A stretch of DNA of 64,000 nucleotides from Myxococcales bacterium (GCA_002721815.1 PBLQ01000045.1:1-64000); one strand, 5' to 3'. Positions 52,369 through 61,309 are shown, numbered from the stretch's first letter. Notes: generated from the sequence alone by a model not told the origin. Made by a program: numbers and translations.

Positions 52369-53763
52369 ATGCTCACACCGGCCACCCAACTTTTGTCCTT
52401 CGTGATCATCTTTGTTTACGCATGGATGTTGATCGTCGCTCCCAATTCGATGGAGGGCCTGCTTCTTTTTCAACCGCAAACCCTACTGGAGCACGGCGCG
52501 GCCAGCCCAATTCATATTTGGCACGGGGACAGCTGGCGAATCTTTACCGCGCTGTTTTTGCACGGTGGATTTCTCCATCTCTTCTTTAACCTTTTTGTGC
52601 TTCGACAGATCGGTCCACTGTTAGAGCCCACTTTGGGTACCGCGCGCTTCCTCCTTCTCTTTTTAGCGTCGGGGCTGGGCTCTTTTGGCTTTTCTCTGTA
52701 CATCAACGGGCAATTGGCCGTGGGCGCATCCGGAGGGCTATTTGGGCTTATTGGCGGGTTATTGGTCCTCAGCTTTTTTGCACGGCACGAAACCATCGGC
52801 TTCCGCTTGTTCATCGAGTTGCTGGTGGTCATTGCGCTCAACCTCGTGATCGGAGGTATGTTTCCGATTATCGACAACGCCGCCCATTTAGGCGGCTTAA
52901 TCATTGGAATTATTTTGGGCGCGGGTTTGTTGGCCGACCGGTCCTTCATCTTCTTCACGGCGCCACCGAAAGAAGAAAAAGATGTCGACGACGCAGTACA
53001 GGTCCAGACTCAAAAACTGGGGTCACCGCGCATGGCCACGTGGGGAAGTTCTTTGGGACTGACCGTGTGCGTTCTGTTTTTGGTCCTTGGATTCAAACCC
53101 ACCGATAGGGTGCACTATCACGTGACCCAAGCACACGATGCCATCGACTACGGTAAAAAAGACAAATTAGACAAACACCTAAACCTGGCACAACTCATCG
53201 ATCCGTTACACCCGAGTGTGGCACTCGTAGAAGCACGGGTTTTCCTGCACAATAACCAACCCAACAAAGCCAAGCCGCTGTTGGTGGCAGCCTTAAGCAA
53301 TCTCAATCAAAGTACGAACCACGCGTGGGGCGTCGCGCTGCGGCACATCGCCCCAACCGCCAACACAGACCAGCAACTGTTTCACGACGCCCATTTTACC
53401 AATGCGTTGTGCGATGAAGCCTTGGCCCTCACGTTAACCGAGCCCGTTATCGAGCTCATCAACAACTGTGCCTGGTTTTTACTCACCACCAAAAACCCGC
53501 AGTACCATAAACCCTCTAAAGCCATTCAGCTGGCCCGTTTCGCTGTGGAAAAAGCAGGTGCGGATGTTCCGCCAGCGATCCTGCACACTTTGGCCGAAGC
53601 AGAAGCCCAAACGGGCCGCCCCGAGGAGGCCATGGTCATGATGGAAAAACTGCTTCTTGAACAGGGACTTCAACAGCGCGACTATTATCAGAGCGAATAC
53701 AAGCGGTTCGTGGGCTTAACGCAAAGTCGAAAAAAGCAAACATCCCCCCAAAACGTTCCTTGA
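52369..53763 (+). CDS. Rhomboid intramembrane serine protease with TPR-like C-terminus
   Basis: A 464-residue protein from the ATG at 52369; a GGAGGG site is 16 nt away, which is long, and a TTG at 52342 is the only upstream choice. The rhomboid core has HGGFLHLFFN (H65, H70, N74), the catalytic serine S121 in GASGGLFG, and the catalytic histidine H173 in NAAHLGG. A soluble half of about 250 helical residues with a TPR character follows. It cleaves membrane proteins within the bilayer; the helical part may recruit substrates. Confidence 0.9.
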   Translation: MLTPATQLLSFVIIFVYAWMLIVAPNSMEGLLLFQPQTLLEHGAASPIHIWHGDSWRIFTALFLHGGFLHLFFNLFVLRQIGPLLEPTLGTARFLLLFLASGLGSFGFSLYINGQLAVGASGGLFGLIGGLLVLSFFARHETIGFRLFIELLVVIALNLVIGGMFPIIDNAAHLGGLIIGIILGAGLLADRSFIFFTAPPKEEKDVDDAVQVQTQKLGSPRMATWGSSLGLTVCVLFLVLGFKPTDRVHYHVTQAHDAIDYGKKDKLDKHLNLAQLIDPLHPSVALVEARVFLHNNQPNKAKPLLVAALSNLNQSTNHAWGVALRHIAPTANTDQQLFHDAHFTNALCDEALALTLTEPVIELINNCAWFLLTTKNPQYHKPSKAIQLARFAVEKAGADVPPAILHTLAEAEAQTGRPEEAMVMMEKLLLEQGLQQRDYYQSEYKRFVGLTQSRKKQTSPQNVP

Positions 53764-53801
53764 TTTTTGACGTCTTTTCCCCAGTCCAGTAAAATTTGAA
53801 T

Positions 53802-54383
53802 ATGGATGATCGCGCGCTACAAATTAAACAATTCGAACAACGGCTGAATCAGTTACAGCTCCGTTTCGAGTTGTATTTTCAAGGGCTCGAACGACTGCCC
53901 CCGGAAGGCACCAGGGATGAGTTACACCGTGCTCTGCGTAACTTCCAAAATGCAGCCTCTGATGCCAAGTGGCCCACCGCGTTGAAATACCGCGTGAATG
54001 CGTTGCTACAAAGATTCACCGCTTACGATCAAAAGTGGCGCAGGGAGATGGTGGCCATTGAAAAAGGCGACTCCCGTCGTGACCGGCTCCGTGCCGCACA
54101 AAAAAACAAAGCGCCCGTTGTCCCCATGAATGTACCGGCACCGATGCCGGAGATGCCACAATTACCAACGAGCCTAAGCGACCATGAAATCAAAAAAATC
54201 TACAATACCTATCTCAAGGCACGAAAAATTGCAGGACAACAAACAAACTTGTCATTGGACGGCATGTCACAAAAGTTAAAAAAACAGCTTCCAGCCCTAC
54301 AAAAAAAGCATCCCGGTAAAACCATCGGCTTTAAGGTGGTCATGAAAGATGGGCAGGCACAACTCAGGGCTGTGGTGAAGTAG
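53802..54383 (+). CDS. MXAN_5187 C-terminal-domain-like protein
   Basis: A 193-residue charged protein from the ATG at 53802. An N-terminal helical region (FEQRLNQLQLRFELYFQGLERLPP) and a C-terminal part (LSDHEIKKIYNTYLKARK, then KKQLPALQKKHPGKTIGF) resemble a family named after Myxococcus MXAN_5187, from memory. Function is unknown. It follows the rhomboid gene by 38 bp, and its end overlaps the small membrane protein gene by 20 nt. Confidence 0.72.
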   Translation: MDDRALQIKQFEQRLNQLQLRFELYFQGLERLPPEGTRDELHRALRNFQNAASDAKWPTALKYRVNALLQRFTAYDQKWRREMVAIEKGDSRRDRLRAAQKNKAPVVPMNVPAPMPEMPQLPTSLSDHEIKKIYNTYLKARKIAGQQTNLSLDGMSQKLKKQLPALQKKHPGKTIGFKVVMKDGQAQLRAVVK

Positions 54384-54606
54384 CTTTGTCTGAGGGCGCA
54401 TCGGGACCTTCGATGGGCACTTCGGCATAATAAACAGCCAAACCCAGGGCCGCCAAAAAGCACAACAAGACCACCATTAAATGTCTTCCCACCCCCATGG
54501 GGCGCGGTCTGCGGGTGCCAAACAAACTTTGATCATCAGGATCGATGGGGTGGTTTTTCCCCTCATCCAATGTCATTTCCGGTGGAATTTTGCTTTTATC
54601 GCGCAC
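54364..54606 (-). CDS. Small single-span membrane protein
   Basis: An 80-residue protein starting at GTG 54606, with AAGGAG six nt upstream. A polar, Pro-rich N-terminus (about 1-40) is followed by one membrane helix (HLMVVLLCFLAALGLAVYY) and a short acidic tail. It resembles no family I know. The stop lies inside the end of the convergent MXAN_5187-like gene. Confidence 0.6.
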   Translation of the reverse strand: MRDKSKIPPEMTLDEGKNHPIDPDDQSLFGTRRPRPMGVGRHLMVVLLCFLAALGLAVYYAEVPIEGPDAPSDKATSPQP

Positions 54607-54633
54607 ATCGAGCTCCTTGGAGCCTATTTTTAG

Positions 54634-54711
54634 CCTGTTATGAGGCGTTTTGTCATAAAATTCGCTCGAAAATACCTTTTTTCACCCCTGTAAACAGGTT
54701 ATGAGCCCTGT
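54634..54711. promoter_or_regulatory. Cluster of CCTGT half-sites upstream of the AlkZ-like gene
   Basis: CCTGT occurs at 54634, 54687 and 54707, and its complement ACAGG at 54694. Two of these form the palindrome CCTGT-AA-ACAGG, and ACAGG pairs with the last CCTGT across eight bases. GTTATGAG also occurs twice (54637 and 54698). The cluster lies 43-120 bp before an operon with two DNA-repair-like genes and looks like an operator. Confidence 0.4.
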
Positions 54712-54753
54712 TCGGGCGCGGATTTTGCGCTCGAGATAAAGGGGAATTTTCGC

Positions 54754-56190
54754 ATGGCCAGCCGTATTGTACTCAATCCCATACCGCTTCGCGACTTACA
54801 GCGCTTTCATCACTCCGTTATCAACAACTTCAACGAAACCGAAACCTTGGTAGATGCCATTTCTGCGCGTCCCGGTTTTTATGGCCCCAATCCGGTGGCA
54901 GTTTTGTCCCTCAAGGCCCGGCGCCCCAACCTTCATTTGGAAGACCCGAATGAAGCGCTCATCAACGATCGCACCCTGCTGCGCGTAGGGGCCTTTCGTG
55001 GCGCCCTCTTCTTGGTCTCCACCAGCGATTACCCGCTGTATTTTCGGGCCCTTCACACGGTGCTCAGACGTACCGCCACCGAACGCTTGGAAAAGGAAGG
55101 CATCACCGACAATCACCTGGCCCGATACGCCCACCGTCTCAAAGAGGCCGACTTCCCCATGCCTTTGGCCCATGAACAACTCATGGACATCATGTATCCC
55201 GGATTAGAAAAACGTCCGGGGCTCAACACCGAGCGTCTGATTCTTCGCAAACTCTGCGACAAAGGCGTCTTGGTTCGTACCACCTTCAAAGGCTGGAAGA
55301 GCAACAACTTCTTCTACGCCCTGTTCAACCGGTGGTTGCCCGACATCAACCTCACCATGGACAATCCCGAACCCGCGCGAACCGAGCTGGTGCGACGCTA
55401 CCTGCGCTCCTACGGGCCCGCATCCCCCGACGACATTTCATGGTGGACCGGACTACCACCATTGCACGTGCAACGGGTGATCACACAGCTGGGACGCGAA
55501 GTGCTCAAATACCCCATCGAAGGCTTGTCTACCGAACTCATCGGTCTTCGAGAACGGGTGGACACCTTGCGCAATCCCCCCGAAAACAGCCGCCCCATTC
55601 AGTTCCTCCCTCTTTGGGATGCGTATACCCTGGGCTGGCGCGATCACCGGCGCCTCGTGGACGAAGCTCTGCTGCCTTGGATTTATGATGCCAATGGCAA
55701 TGCCGTCAGTGTGATCGTCGACGAAGGGCGGATTATCGGTCTTTGGCAGTTCCGTGACAGCGACCGTTTAACGTTTGAGTACCATGTGTTCGAACATGAG
55801 CGTGCACGCCTCCCCGAAGTCCTCAAACGACTCGAAGAGCACGCCGCCGTTTTGGCTGAATTATCTTCAGCCAGAACCACTCAGATCATTGAACGTGAGT
55901 TGCCGCAACCGTTGTCAGAGCGGGGGCCCGGCGCTTTCATCTGGCCTTTGGGCAAAGAACCGCTCTATCGCAGTGGTAGCCCACAGCGAGAAGAAGAAGC
56001 GCGTTCCCCCATGGAACGACGCCACACCAACACTTACGTGCGTAAATACCTCGATGGTAAATATGTGGTGACCAACTCTGCCGAAGGCAACCCGGTTGAG
56101 GAAGAAGCAGAACCTGAACCCACCCCCACGGCAAAAAAGGCTGGGAAGAAGAAATCCGGAAAAGGCAGCAGCCAAGCCCAAAGCGCCTAG
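54754..56190 (+). CDS. Winged-helix protein of the AlkZ/YcaQ type
   Basis: A 478-residue protein with an AAGGGGA site before the ATG. It looks like the HTH_42 family that includes the AlkZ and AlkX/YcaQ DNA glycosylases: ALINDRTLLRVGAFRGALFLV, then RRYLRSYGPASPDDISWWTGL, FLPLWDAYTLGWRDHRRLV and VSVIVDEGRIIGLWQFRD. I could not place the Gln-rich catalytic motif, so activity on alkylated or crosslinked DNA is inferred. A Lys-rich tail (KKAGKKKSGKGSSQAQ) could add DNA binding. Two genes downstream lies an O6-alkylguanine methyltransferase. Confidence 0.78.
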   Translation: MASRIVLNPIPLRDLQRFHHSVINNFNETETLVDAISARPGFYGPNPVAVLSLKARRPNLHLEDPNEALINDRTLLRVGAFRGALFLVSTSDYPLYFRALHTVLRRTATERLEKEGITDNHLARYAHRLKEADFPMPLAHEQLMDIMYPGLEKRPGLNTERLILRKLCDKGVLVRTTFKGWKSNNFFYALFNRWLPDINLTMDNPEPARTELVRRYLRSYGPASPDDISWWTGLPPLHVQRVITQLGREVLKYPIEGLSTELIGLRERVDTLRNPPENSRPIQFLPLWDAYTLGWRDHRRLVDEALLPWIYDANGNAVSVIVDEGRIIGLWQFRDSDRLTFEYHVFEHERARLPEVLKRLEEHAAVLAELSSARTTQIIERELPQPLSERGPGAFIWPLGKEPLYRSGSPQREEEARSPMERRHTNTYVRKYLDGKYVVTNSAEGNPVEEEAEPEPTPTAKKAGKKKSGKGSSQAQSA

Positions 56191-56195
56191 AGGAG
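56191..56195 (+). promoter_or_regulatory. Ribosome binding site for the TTG start of moaB
   Basis: AGGAG lies six nt before TTG 56202, directly after the stop of the AlkZ-like gene. No ATG is available near, so it decides the start. Confidence 0.8.
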
Positions 56196-56201
56196 ACGCC
56201 C

Positions 56202-56729
56202 TTGGCCCTCGACTTGCAACGCCCCTTTCAACCCATTCAAATCGCCCTGTTGACTGTTTCAGATACCCGCACGCTTGAAACAGACAAAAGTGGCGATGTA
56301 TTGGCCGAAAGGATTCAAAGCGCAGGTCACGTGCTGACCGCCCGCCTTTTGCTGAGTGATGACCTGGATGGCCTCATCTCTCAACTGGAGCAATGGGCGT
56401 CCAACCCTGAAATCGATGTGATCATCACCACCGGCGGAACTGGCGTCACCGGCCGAGATGCCACCCCAGAAGCCCTAAGCGCAGTGGGTGAAAAAAGCAT
56501 TCCAGGCTTTGGCGAATTATTTCGCATGATCTCATTCAAAAAAATCGGCACCTCCACCATTCAAAGCCGCGCGTGCGCCGTGGTCAGTCAAGGCACTTAT
56601 ATCTTTGCGTTGCCCGGTTCCAAAGGCGCGGTCTGCGATGCGTGGGATGAAATTTTGGTGCATCAATTGGACATTCGGCTGCGGCCCTGCAACTTTGTAG
56701 AGCTCATTCCGCGACTTCGAGAAAAATAA
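56202..56729 (+). CDS. moaB: Molybdenum cofactor biosynthesis protein MoaB
   Basis: A 175-residue protein starting at TTG 56202. The MoaB/Mog fold is shown by IALLTVSDTRTLETDKSG, then VIITTGGTGVTGRD, a GFGELFRMISF segment and FALPGSKGAV. Members adenylylate molybdopterin before metal insertion. No other moa, moe or molybdate-transport gene is in the window, so its co-operation must be with genes elsewhere. Its stop shares one base with the next ATG. Confidence 0.92.
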   Translation: MALDLQRPFQPIQIALLTVSDTRTLETDKSGDVLAERIQSAGHVLTARLLLSDDLDGLISQLEQWASNPEIDVIITTGGTGVTGRDATPEALSAVGEKSIPGFGELFRMISFKKIGTSTIQSRACAVVSQGTYIFALPGSKGAVCDAWDEILVHQLDIRLRPCNFVELIPRLREK

Positions 56730-57277
56730 TGTCCGCCCACCCAAAAGAATTTTATTTCACCCACCCAAACCCATTGGGGCAGTTTCGCATTTACTTGATC
56801 GGCGAAAAAATTTCTCGGGTGCAGCTGCGAGCCAAAGAAACGCAAGCCCGTCCACTGCCAAAATCAAAAATACCTAACACCTACCTACAATTTTTAGATG
56901 CGTATTGCTCAGGGCAGCCTGTGCGCGCTCAAAAGGACTGGTTGCATTCCGCAGCCACCCCATTCGCACAGCGAATCTATCACGCTCTGATCCAAGTCCC
57001 CTTTGGGCAAGTGATCAGTTATGGGGCCTTGGCACAGCAAGCGGGTTATACCCCCGGGCACGCACGCGCCGTTGGCCAAATCATGAACAATAACCCTTGG
57101 CCACTCTTCGTTCCTTGCCATCGGGTCATCGGGTCAGGAAACCGGCTGGGCGGTTTCGGCGCAGGCCTCGAGCTAAAAATAGCCATGCTTAAACATGAGG
57201 GCGTTTGTCTATCGCCAGATCCAAATCAAGCCACAGCGTTCCACATGCCTTTAGAACGGGTGACCCATGCCTTCTAG
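56729..57277 (+). CDS. ogt: Methylated-DNA--protein-cysteine methyltransferase
   Basis: A 182-residue protein whose active site is PCHRVIGS, with Cys130 as alkyl acceptor. The helix-turn-helix segment (IPVPFGQ-like VPFGQVISYGALAQQAG) and GGFGAGLELK are complete. It removes methyl or larger groups from O6 of guanine in a suicide reaction. The gene overlaps moaB by 1 nt and the symporter by 11 nt. The Ogt rather than Ada C-terminal assignment is by length and N-terminal shape only. Confidence 0.93.
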   Translation: MSAHPKEFYFTHPNPLGQFRIYLIGEKISRVQLRAKETQARPLPKSKIPNTYLQFLDAYCSGQPVRAQKDWLHSAATPFAQRIYHALIQVPFGQVISYGALAQQAGYTPGHARAVGQIMNNNPWPLFVPCHRVIGSGNRLGGFGAGLELKIAMLKHEGVCLSPDPNQATAFHMPLERVTHAF

Positions 57278-59357
57278 TTTGGCCACCATCGATTGGCTAT
57301 TAATTATTGGTTACGTGGTCTTCGCCATTGGACTGGGGTCATTTTTTACCAAAAAAGCATCCACCTCGGTGGACTCCTTTTTTGTGGGCGATCGCAAGTA
57401 CCCCTGGTGGTTGGCTGGTACCAGTATCGTGGCCACCACCTTCGCTGCCGACACCCCATTGGCTGTCACCGGCATTGTGGCCAGTCAGGGAATCAGCGGG
57501 AACTGGATTTGGTGGTCGTGGGGCATTGCCCATTTGGTTGCCACCTTTTTCTTCGCACAGATGTGGCGACGCTCTGGTGTCTTGACCGATGCAGAAATTA
57601 CCGAACTCCGTTACAGCGGAAAGCCTGCTGCTTTTTTACGTGGTTTTAAAGCTGTCTATTTTGGTGTTTTCATTAATTGTCTCACCATGGCTTGGGTCAT
57701 TGCAGCCATGGTTAAAATCTCCAATGCTTTTTTCGAATGGCCCGCCCCGTGGGTCATCGCTGGCTGCATCGGGGTCTCGGTGACCTACACCACTTTGGGC
57801 GGATTCCGTTCCGTGGTGATCACCGATTTGGTGCAATTTCTTTTGGGTATGGGCGGTGCCATCTTGCTCGCATTCTACGTCATCACCGATTTTGGCGGAA
57901 TGGGCTCGGTGGAAACGGCGGTCAGTCAAGCCAATGACAAAGCCCAAGGTCTCATCCCCGCATTGGCCAATACCCTACAACAAGAAGGACGACATTTGGC
58001 GGATTGGCTGGACTTCATCCCAAGGGCCGATCATCCCACCATGCCATTGATCTTTTTTGTGGTGTTCATCTTTGCTGGCTGGTGGCGTTATGCAGAGGGC
58101 AATGGCTATATGGTGCAACGCTTGGCCGCCTGTAAAAATGAGCAACACGCTGAAGCCGCTTCGCTGTGGTTTGCCGTTGCGCACAATGCATTGCGACCTT
58201 GGCCCTGGTTTATCGTGGCCCTTGCTTCTTTGATTTTGTATCCCAGCTTGAGTAAGAACGATGCTGAGCACCTCACCCCATTACCCGACCAAGCGGATGT
58301 TAAAATTAGCGCTAACGATTTGGATGTGGTGCGCGGTGGCGAAATCACCATTGAAAATGTCCCAGAACGAACCCAACTGGTTCTGAACGGGCAAACAGGT
58401 CAAACCCTCAAATACGAAAACAACACACTCACCCTGTCCTATAAAGGCTTCGAAAAAAGTGGGGCGCTCACCGCTTTAATCCAACTCCCCGGCGAGCCCC
58501 AAAAAAGCTTTGAGGGGCTGCGTGCCCAATTGCTCGATCGTGAAATGGGTTACCCGCTGCTCATGAAACACTACCTGCCTGCGGGTTTACTGGGACTGAT
58601 GCTGGTGAGCTTGCTTGCCGCATTTATGAGTACCATTGATACCCATACGAACTGGGGCGCCTCTTACTTGGTCCAAGACTTATATTTGCGATTTATTGAG
58701 CCCGACGCTGCACCGCAAAAGGCAGTCTGGGTATCTCGGGCGGCCATCGTTTTCATGGCGATTCTCGCCGGCCTCTTTGCCACCTTCATTCATAACATCG
58801 CATCGGTGTGGCAATTTTTGGTCACCTTGGGCGCAGGCCTGGGCTCAGTATCAGCCATTCGCTGGTACTGGCACCGAGTCACGCCACAAGCAGAATTGGC
58901 AGCCATCGGCGTGACCACTGGCACCGCCATCTTTTTACAAGTGTGCTGCAGTCAAACCATCTTTGGCGGACCCAACGCTTTATTTCTCTTTGAAATTCCC
59001 GGGTGGTTACAAATATTGTTGATCGCCGGCATTTCGTTGGCCACCTGGATTCCAATTTCTTTGTGGGGGCCGAGAAACGATCCAAAACACTTACAACAGT
59101 TTGTCGACCGCATTCGACCGCAAGGTCCAGGATGGCGTGAGTTTAAATCCAACTCTACCGACACCAATAATTTTGGTACGTTATTTCTAAAACTGATGGT
59201 GGGACTTTGGGTCATGTACGGAACACTTTTTGGCATCGGCGATCTGGTGTTGGGCCGCACCGGTCGCGGCTGTCTGGTGCTGCTCTTCGTCATGCTTGGC
59301 GTCTTTTTCTTGGTAAAAAGTTTTCAACGCGCCGCAACGCAGCAGGACGCCTCGTGA
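57267..59357 (+). CDS. Sodium:solute symporter family protein with an extra soluble insertion
   Basis: A 696-residue membrane protein of the SSS family. The N-terminal core is typical (FFVGDRKYPWWLAGTSIVAT), as are GNGYMVQRLAACK and LAAFMSTIDTHTNWGASYL. Substrate is unknown. A segment of about 100 residues (328-425) between two membrane helices is hydrophilic and beta-rich, starting DVKISANDLDVVRGGEITI, and is not part of the usual fold. It overlaps ogt by 11 nt and the TatD-like gene by 4 nt (GTGA). Confidence 0.9.
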   Translation: MPSSLATIDWLLIIGYVVFAIGLGSFFTKKASTSVDSFFVGDRKYPWWLAGTSIVATTFAADTPLAVTGIVASQGISGNWIWWSWGIAHLVATFFFAQMWRRSGVLTDAEITELRYSGKPAAFLRGFKAVYFGVFINCLTMAWVIAAMVKISNAFFEWPAPWVIAGCIGVSVTYTTLGGFRSVVITDLVQFLLGMGGAILLAFYVITDFGGMGSVETAVSQANDKAQGLIPALANTLQQEGRHLADWLDFIPRADHPTMPLIFFVVFIFAGWWRYAEGNGYMVQRLAACKNEQHAEAASLWFAVAHNALRPWPWFIVALASLILYPSLSKNDAEHLTPLPDQADVKISANDLDVVRGGEITIENVPERTQLVLNGQTGQTLKYENNTLTLSYKGFEKSGALTALIQLPGEPQKSFEGLRAQLLDREMGYPLLMKHYLPAGLLGLMLVSLLAAFMSTIDTHTNWGASYLVQDLYLRFIEPDAAPQKAVWVSRAAIVFMAILAGLFATFIHNIASVWQFLVTLGAGLGSVSAIRWYWHRVTPQAELAAIGVTTGTAIFLQVCCSQTIFGGPNALFLFEIPGWLQILLIAGISLATWIPISLWGPRNDPKHLQQFVDRIRPQGPGWREFKSNSTDTNNFGTLFLKLMVGLWVMYGTLFGIGDLVLGRTGRGCLVLLFVMLGVFFLVKSFQRAATQQDAS

Positions 59358-60157
59358 CCGAACGCCGTGCTTCCGGCCTGATCGATCCGCTGGTACATTT
59401 GGACGATCCGCGTTACGAAGATTTGTCCGGCGTCCTTCACCGGGCCGATCACTCCGGCGTGCGGCACTTGGTTTGGGCAGGCACTGAACCCATGACGGAC
59501 AAAGACAAAAAGATTCCCCCCGCAGAAAGTCAGCCCAACATCTGGCGGGCCTTGGGTTGGCATCCCGCCTTTGTTCAAAGTGAAACAAAAAAAGAGCAGT
59601 TGGGTCAGTTGCAAAAAAGCATTGATGACCAACAAATTGTCGCCATCGGTGAAATCGGTTTGGATGCGCGAAACAACATGCCCGATATCTTACTCCAAGA
59701 AGAGATTTTCATGGCCCAGTTGGAGATGGCACGAGATGCTGCGTTACCGGTGATTATTCATGCCGCCAAAGCATGGGGCCGCGTGCTGATGAAACTCAAA
59801 CATTTTGGCAAGCTTCCCGCGGGCGGCTTGTTGCATGCCTTCGGTGCGTCAGCAGAAATGGTGCCTCAGTTTGCTCAAATGGATTTAATCATGTCATTTG
59901 GCGGTTTGGCCACCCACGAACGGGCCAAAAAGATGCGTGCAGCCCTTAAAACAGTGCCTTTGAACCTCCTGGCCGTGGAAAGTGATGGACCCGATCACCC
60001 CTGGGTCCACGCCAAGCGTCCCCTGAGTGAACCTTCCGACTTGCCTCACATTTTCAACCATTTAAGTGAGATTCGAGGCGAAATTCCCGGGGTGTTGGCC
60101 ATTTCTGCCACCCAAAACCTTCACCGTCTTTTCCCCCAATTTCAAAAGACCCACTAA
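59354..60157 (+). CDS. TatD-like metal-dependent hydrolase, one metal ligand changed
   Basis: A 267-residue protein starting at GTG 59354, coupled to the symporter stop (GTGA). The TIM-barrel hydrolase pattern is clear: AIGEIGLDAR, LPVIIHAAKAW, GGLLHAFGAS and LLAVESDGPDHPW. At the N-terminus the usual HxH pair is LVH (DPLVHLDDPRY), so the first metal-binding histidine is missing. TatD proteins act as 3'-5' nucleases. Reduced or altered metal binding is inferred. Confidence 0.82.
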   Translation: MTERRASGLIDPLVHLDDPRYEDLSGVLHRADHSGVRHLVWAGTEPMTDKDKKIPPAESQPNIWRALGWHPAFVQSETKKEQLGQLQKSIDDQQIVAIGEIGLDARNNMPDILLQEEIFMAQLEMARDAALPVIIHAAKAWGRVLMKLKHFGKLPAGGLLHAFGASAEMVPQFAQMDLIMSFGGLATHERAKKMRAALKTVPLNLLAVESDGPDHPWVHAKRPLSEPSDLPHIFNHLSEIRGEIPGVLAISATQNLHRLFPQFQKTH

Positions 60158-60208
60158 AGCCGCATTGAACCTCCTGAAGAACTTGCTAAAGGTACGGAAG
60201 GAGTTTTT

Positions 60209-61180
60209 ATGTCCCAGACAGAAGATGGTTGCTGCAGCACCGAACCCGCCGAATCCAGCTTCAAAGAGAACTTGGCGGAAGAAAACAAATACCGTTTGCA
60301 TCGCAGGTTCGATCGCTTGGGTCGCCTGTATGGTGATCGCGCGGTTTCGCGTTTAATGCAGAGCAAAGTGGTGGTGTTTGGCGTGGGCGGCGTGGGCTCT
60401 TTCGCGGCAGAAGCACTGGTTCGATCGGCCATCGGGCACATCACCTTGGTGGACTTTGATGATGTATGTGTCACCAATGCCAACCGACAACTCCAAGCCC
60501 TCAAAGGCAATATTGGAAAGCCCAAAGCATGGGTTTTGCGAGATCGCTTACAGCTGATCAACCCGCAAGCCCAAGTGGTGGCCAAACGCGCCTTCTATAA
60601 CGCGCAACGAAGCGAGGCCCTGCTCACCCCGCCCTGGCCTGAAGCCCAACAATACGATTACGTGGTGGACTGTATCGATAACATGACAGCCAAAGGACAC
60701 TTGTTAAAAACCTGTAAAGACCTCGGCATTCCAGTGATTTCTTCCATGGGTGCAGCAGGTAAACTGGATCCCACACGCATTCAAATTGCGGATATCGCCA
60801 ACACCCAAGTGGACCCCATGGCACGAGAAATGCGACACATTCTTCGAAAAAAGCATGGTTTGCCCGGCAAAGGACCCATGGGAATCACCGCCGTGTATTC
60901 AGATGAGCACCGCGCTTGGCCCAAAGAACTCACCTATGATGAAGGGGAAGGCTTCCGTTGTGTCTGCCCCACCAAATACCAAGAACACAACTGTGACAGC
61001 CAAAATCTCATCGATGGAACGGCCGCTTTTGTGACAGGTGCCTTTGGATTGGCCTGCGCCTCTCATGTGATCAACACCCTCACCGCCATGCTGCGGGAAA
61101 CCGCCAAAGACGACCGGGATGAAAAGGGCTTCCAAGCCAAAAACACGCAGCGGCGCCCCGTGCGGCTGGCCGCCCCATAA
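60209..61180 (+). CDS. tcdA: tRNA threonylcarbamoyladenosine dehydratase
   Basis: A 323-residue protein with a GGAAGGAG site before the ATG. The ThiF/E1-like fold is shown by FGVGGVGSFAAEALVRSAI, LVDFDDVCVTNANRQLQA and VDCIDNMTAKGHLLKTC, and the segment around GKLDPTRIQIADI is typical of TcdA/CsdL. It cyclises N6-threonylcarbamoyladenosine at position 37 of tRNAs, using ATP. It has extra cysteines (GCC near the N-terminus and CVCPTKYQEHNC). Confidence 0.92.
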   Translation: MSQTEDGCCSTEPAESSFKENLAEENKYRLHRRFDRLGRLYGDRAVSRLMQSKVVVFGVGGVGSFAAEALVRSAIGHITLVDFDDVCVTNANRQLQALKGNIGKPKAWVLRDRLQLINPQAQVVAKRAFYNAQRSEALLTPPWPEAQQYDYVVDCIDNMTAKGHLLKTCKDLGIPVISSMGAAGKLDPTRIQIADIANTQVDPMAREMRHILRKKHGLPGKGPMGITAVYSDEHRAWPKELTYDEGEGFRCVCPTKYQEHNCDSQNLIDGTAAFVTGAFGLACASHVINTLTAMLRETAKDDRDEKGFQAKNTQRRPVRLAAP

Positions 61181-61298
61181 ACACCAAACGCAGCCGCCTC
61201 TGTGCCCATACTGCCATCGGGCAGGCCTTTCAAATCGCAGGCCTTAACCCCGAATATTTGACCCACGAAGAAAACCATCGCAAAATTGCCCCCATTGC

Positions 61299-61303
61299 AG
61301 GAG
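61299..61303 (+). promoter_or_regulatory. Ribosome binding site for the TTG start of the AAA/TPR gene
   Basis: AGGAG lies six nt before TTG 61310. The frame is open farther upstream, to TTG 61286 and 61295, but neither has a site. Confidence 0.75.
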
Positions 61304-61309
61304 TTTTCT

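Noticed and set aside
61211-61224. Hairpin CTGCC/GGCAG after tcdA as a terminator
   Set aside because: Five base pairs with only three T residues later; too weak. Two direct copies of GCAGGCCTT (61221 and 61237) nearby may be chance.
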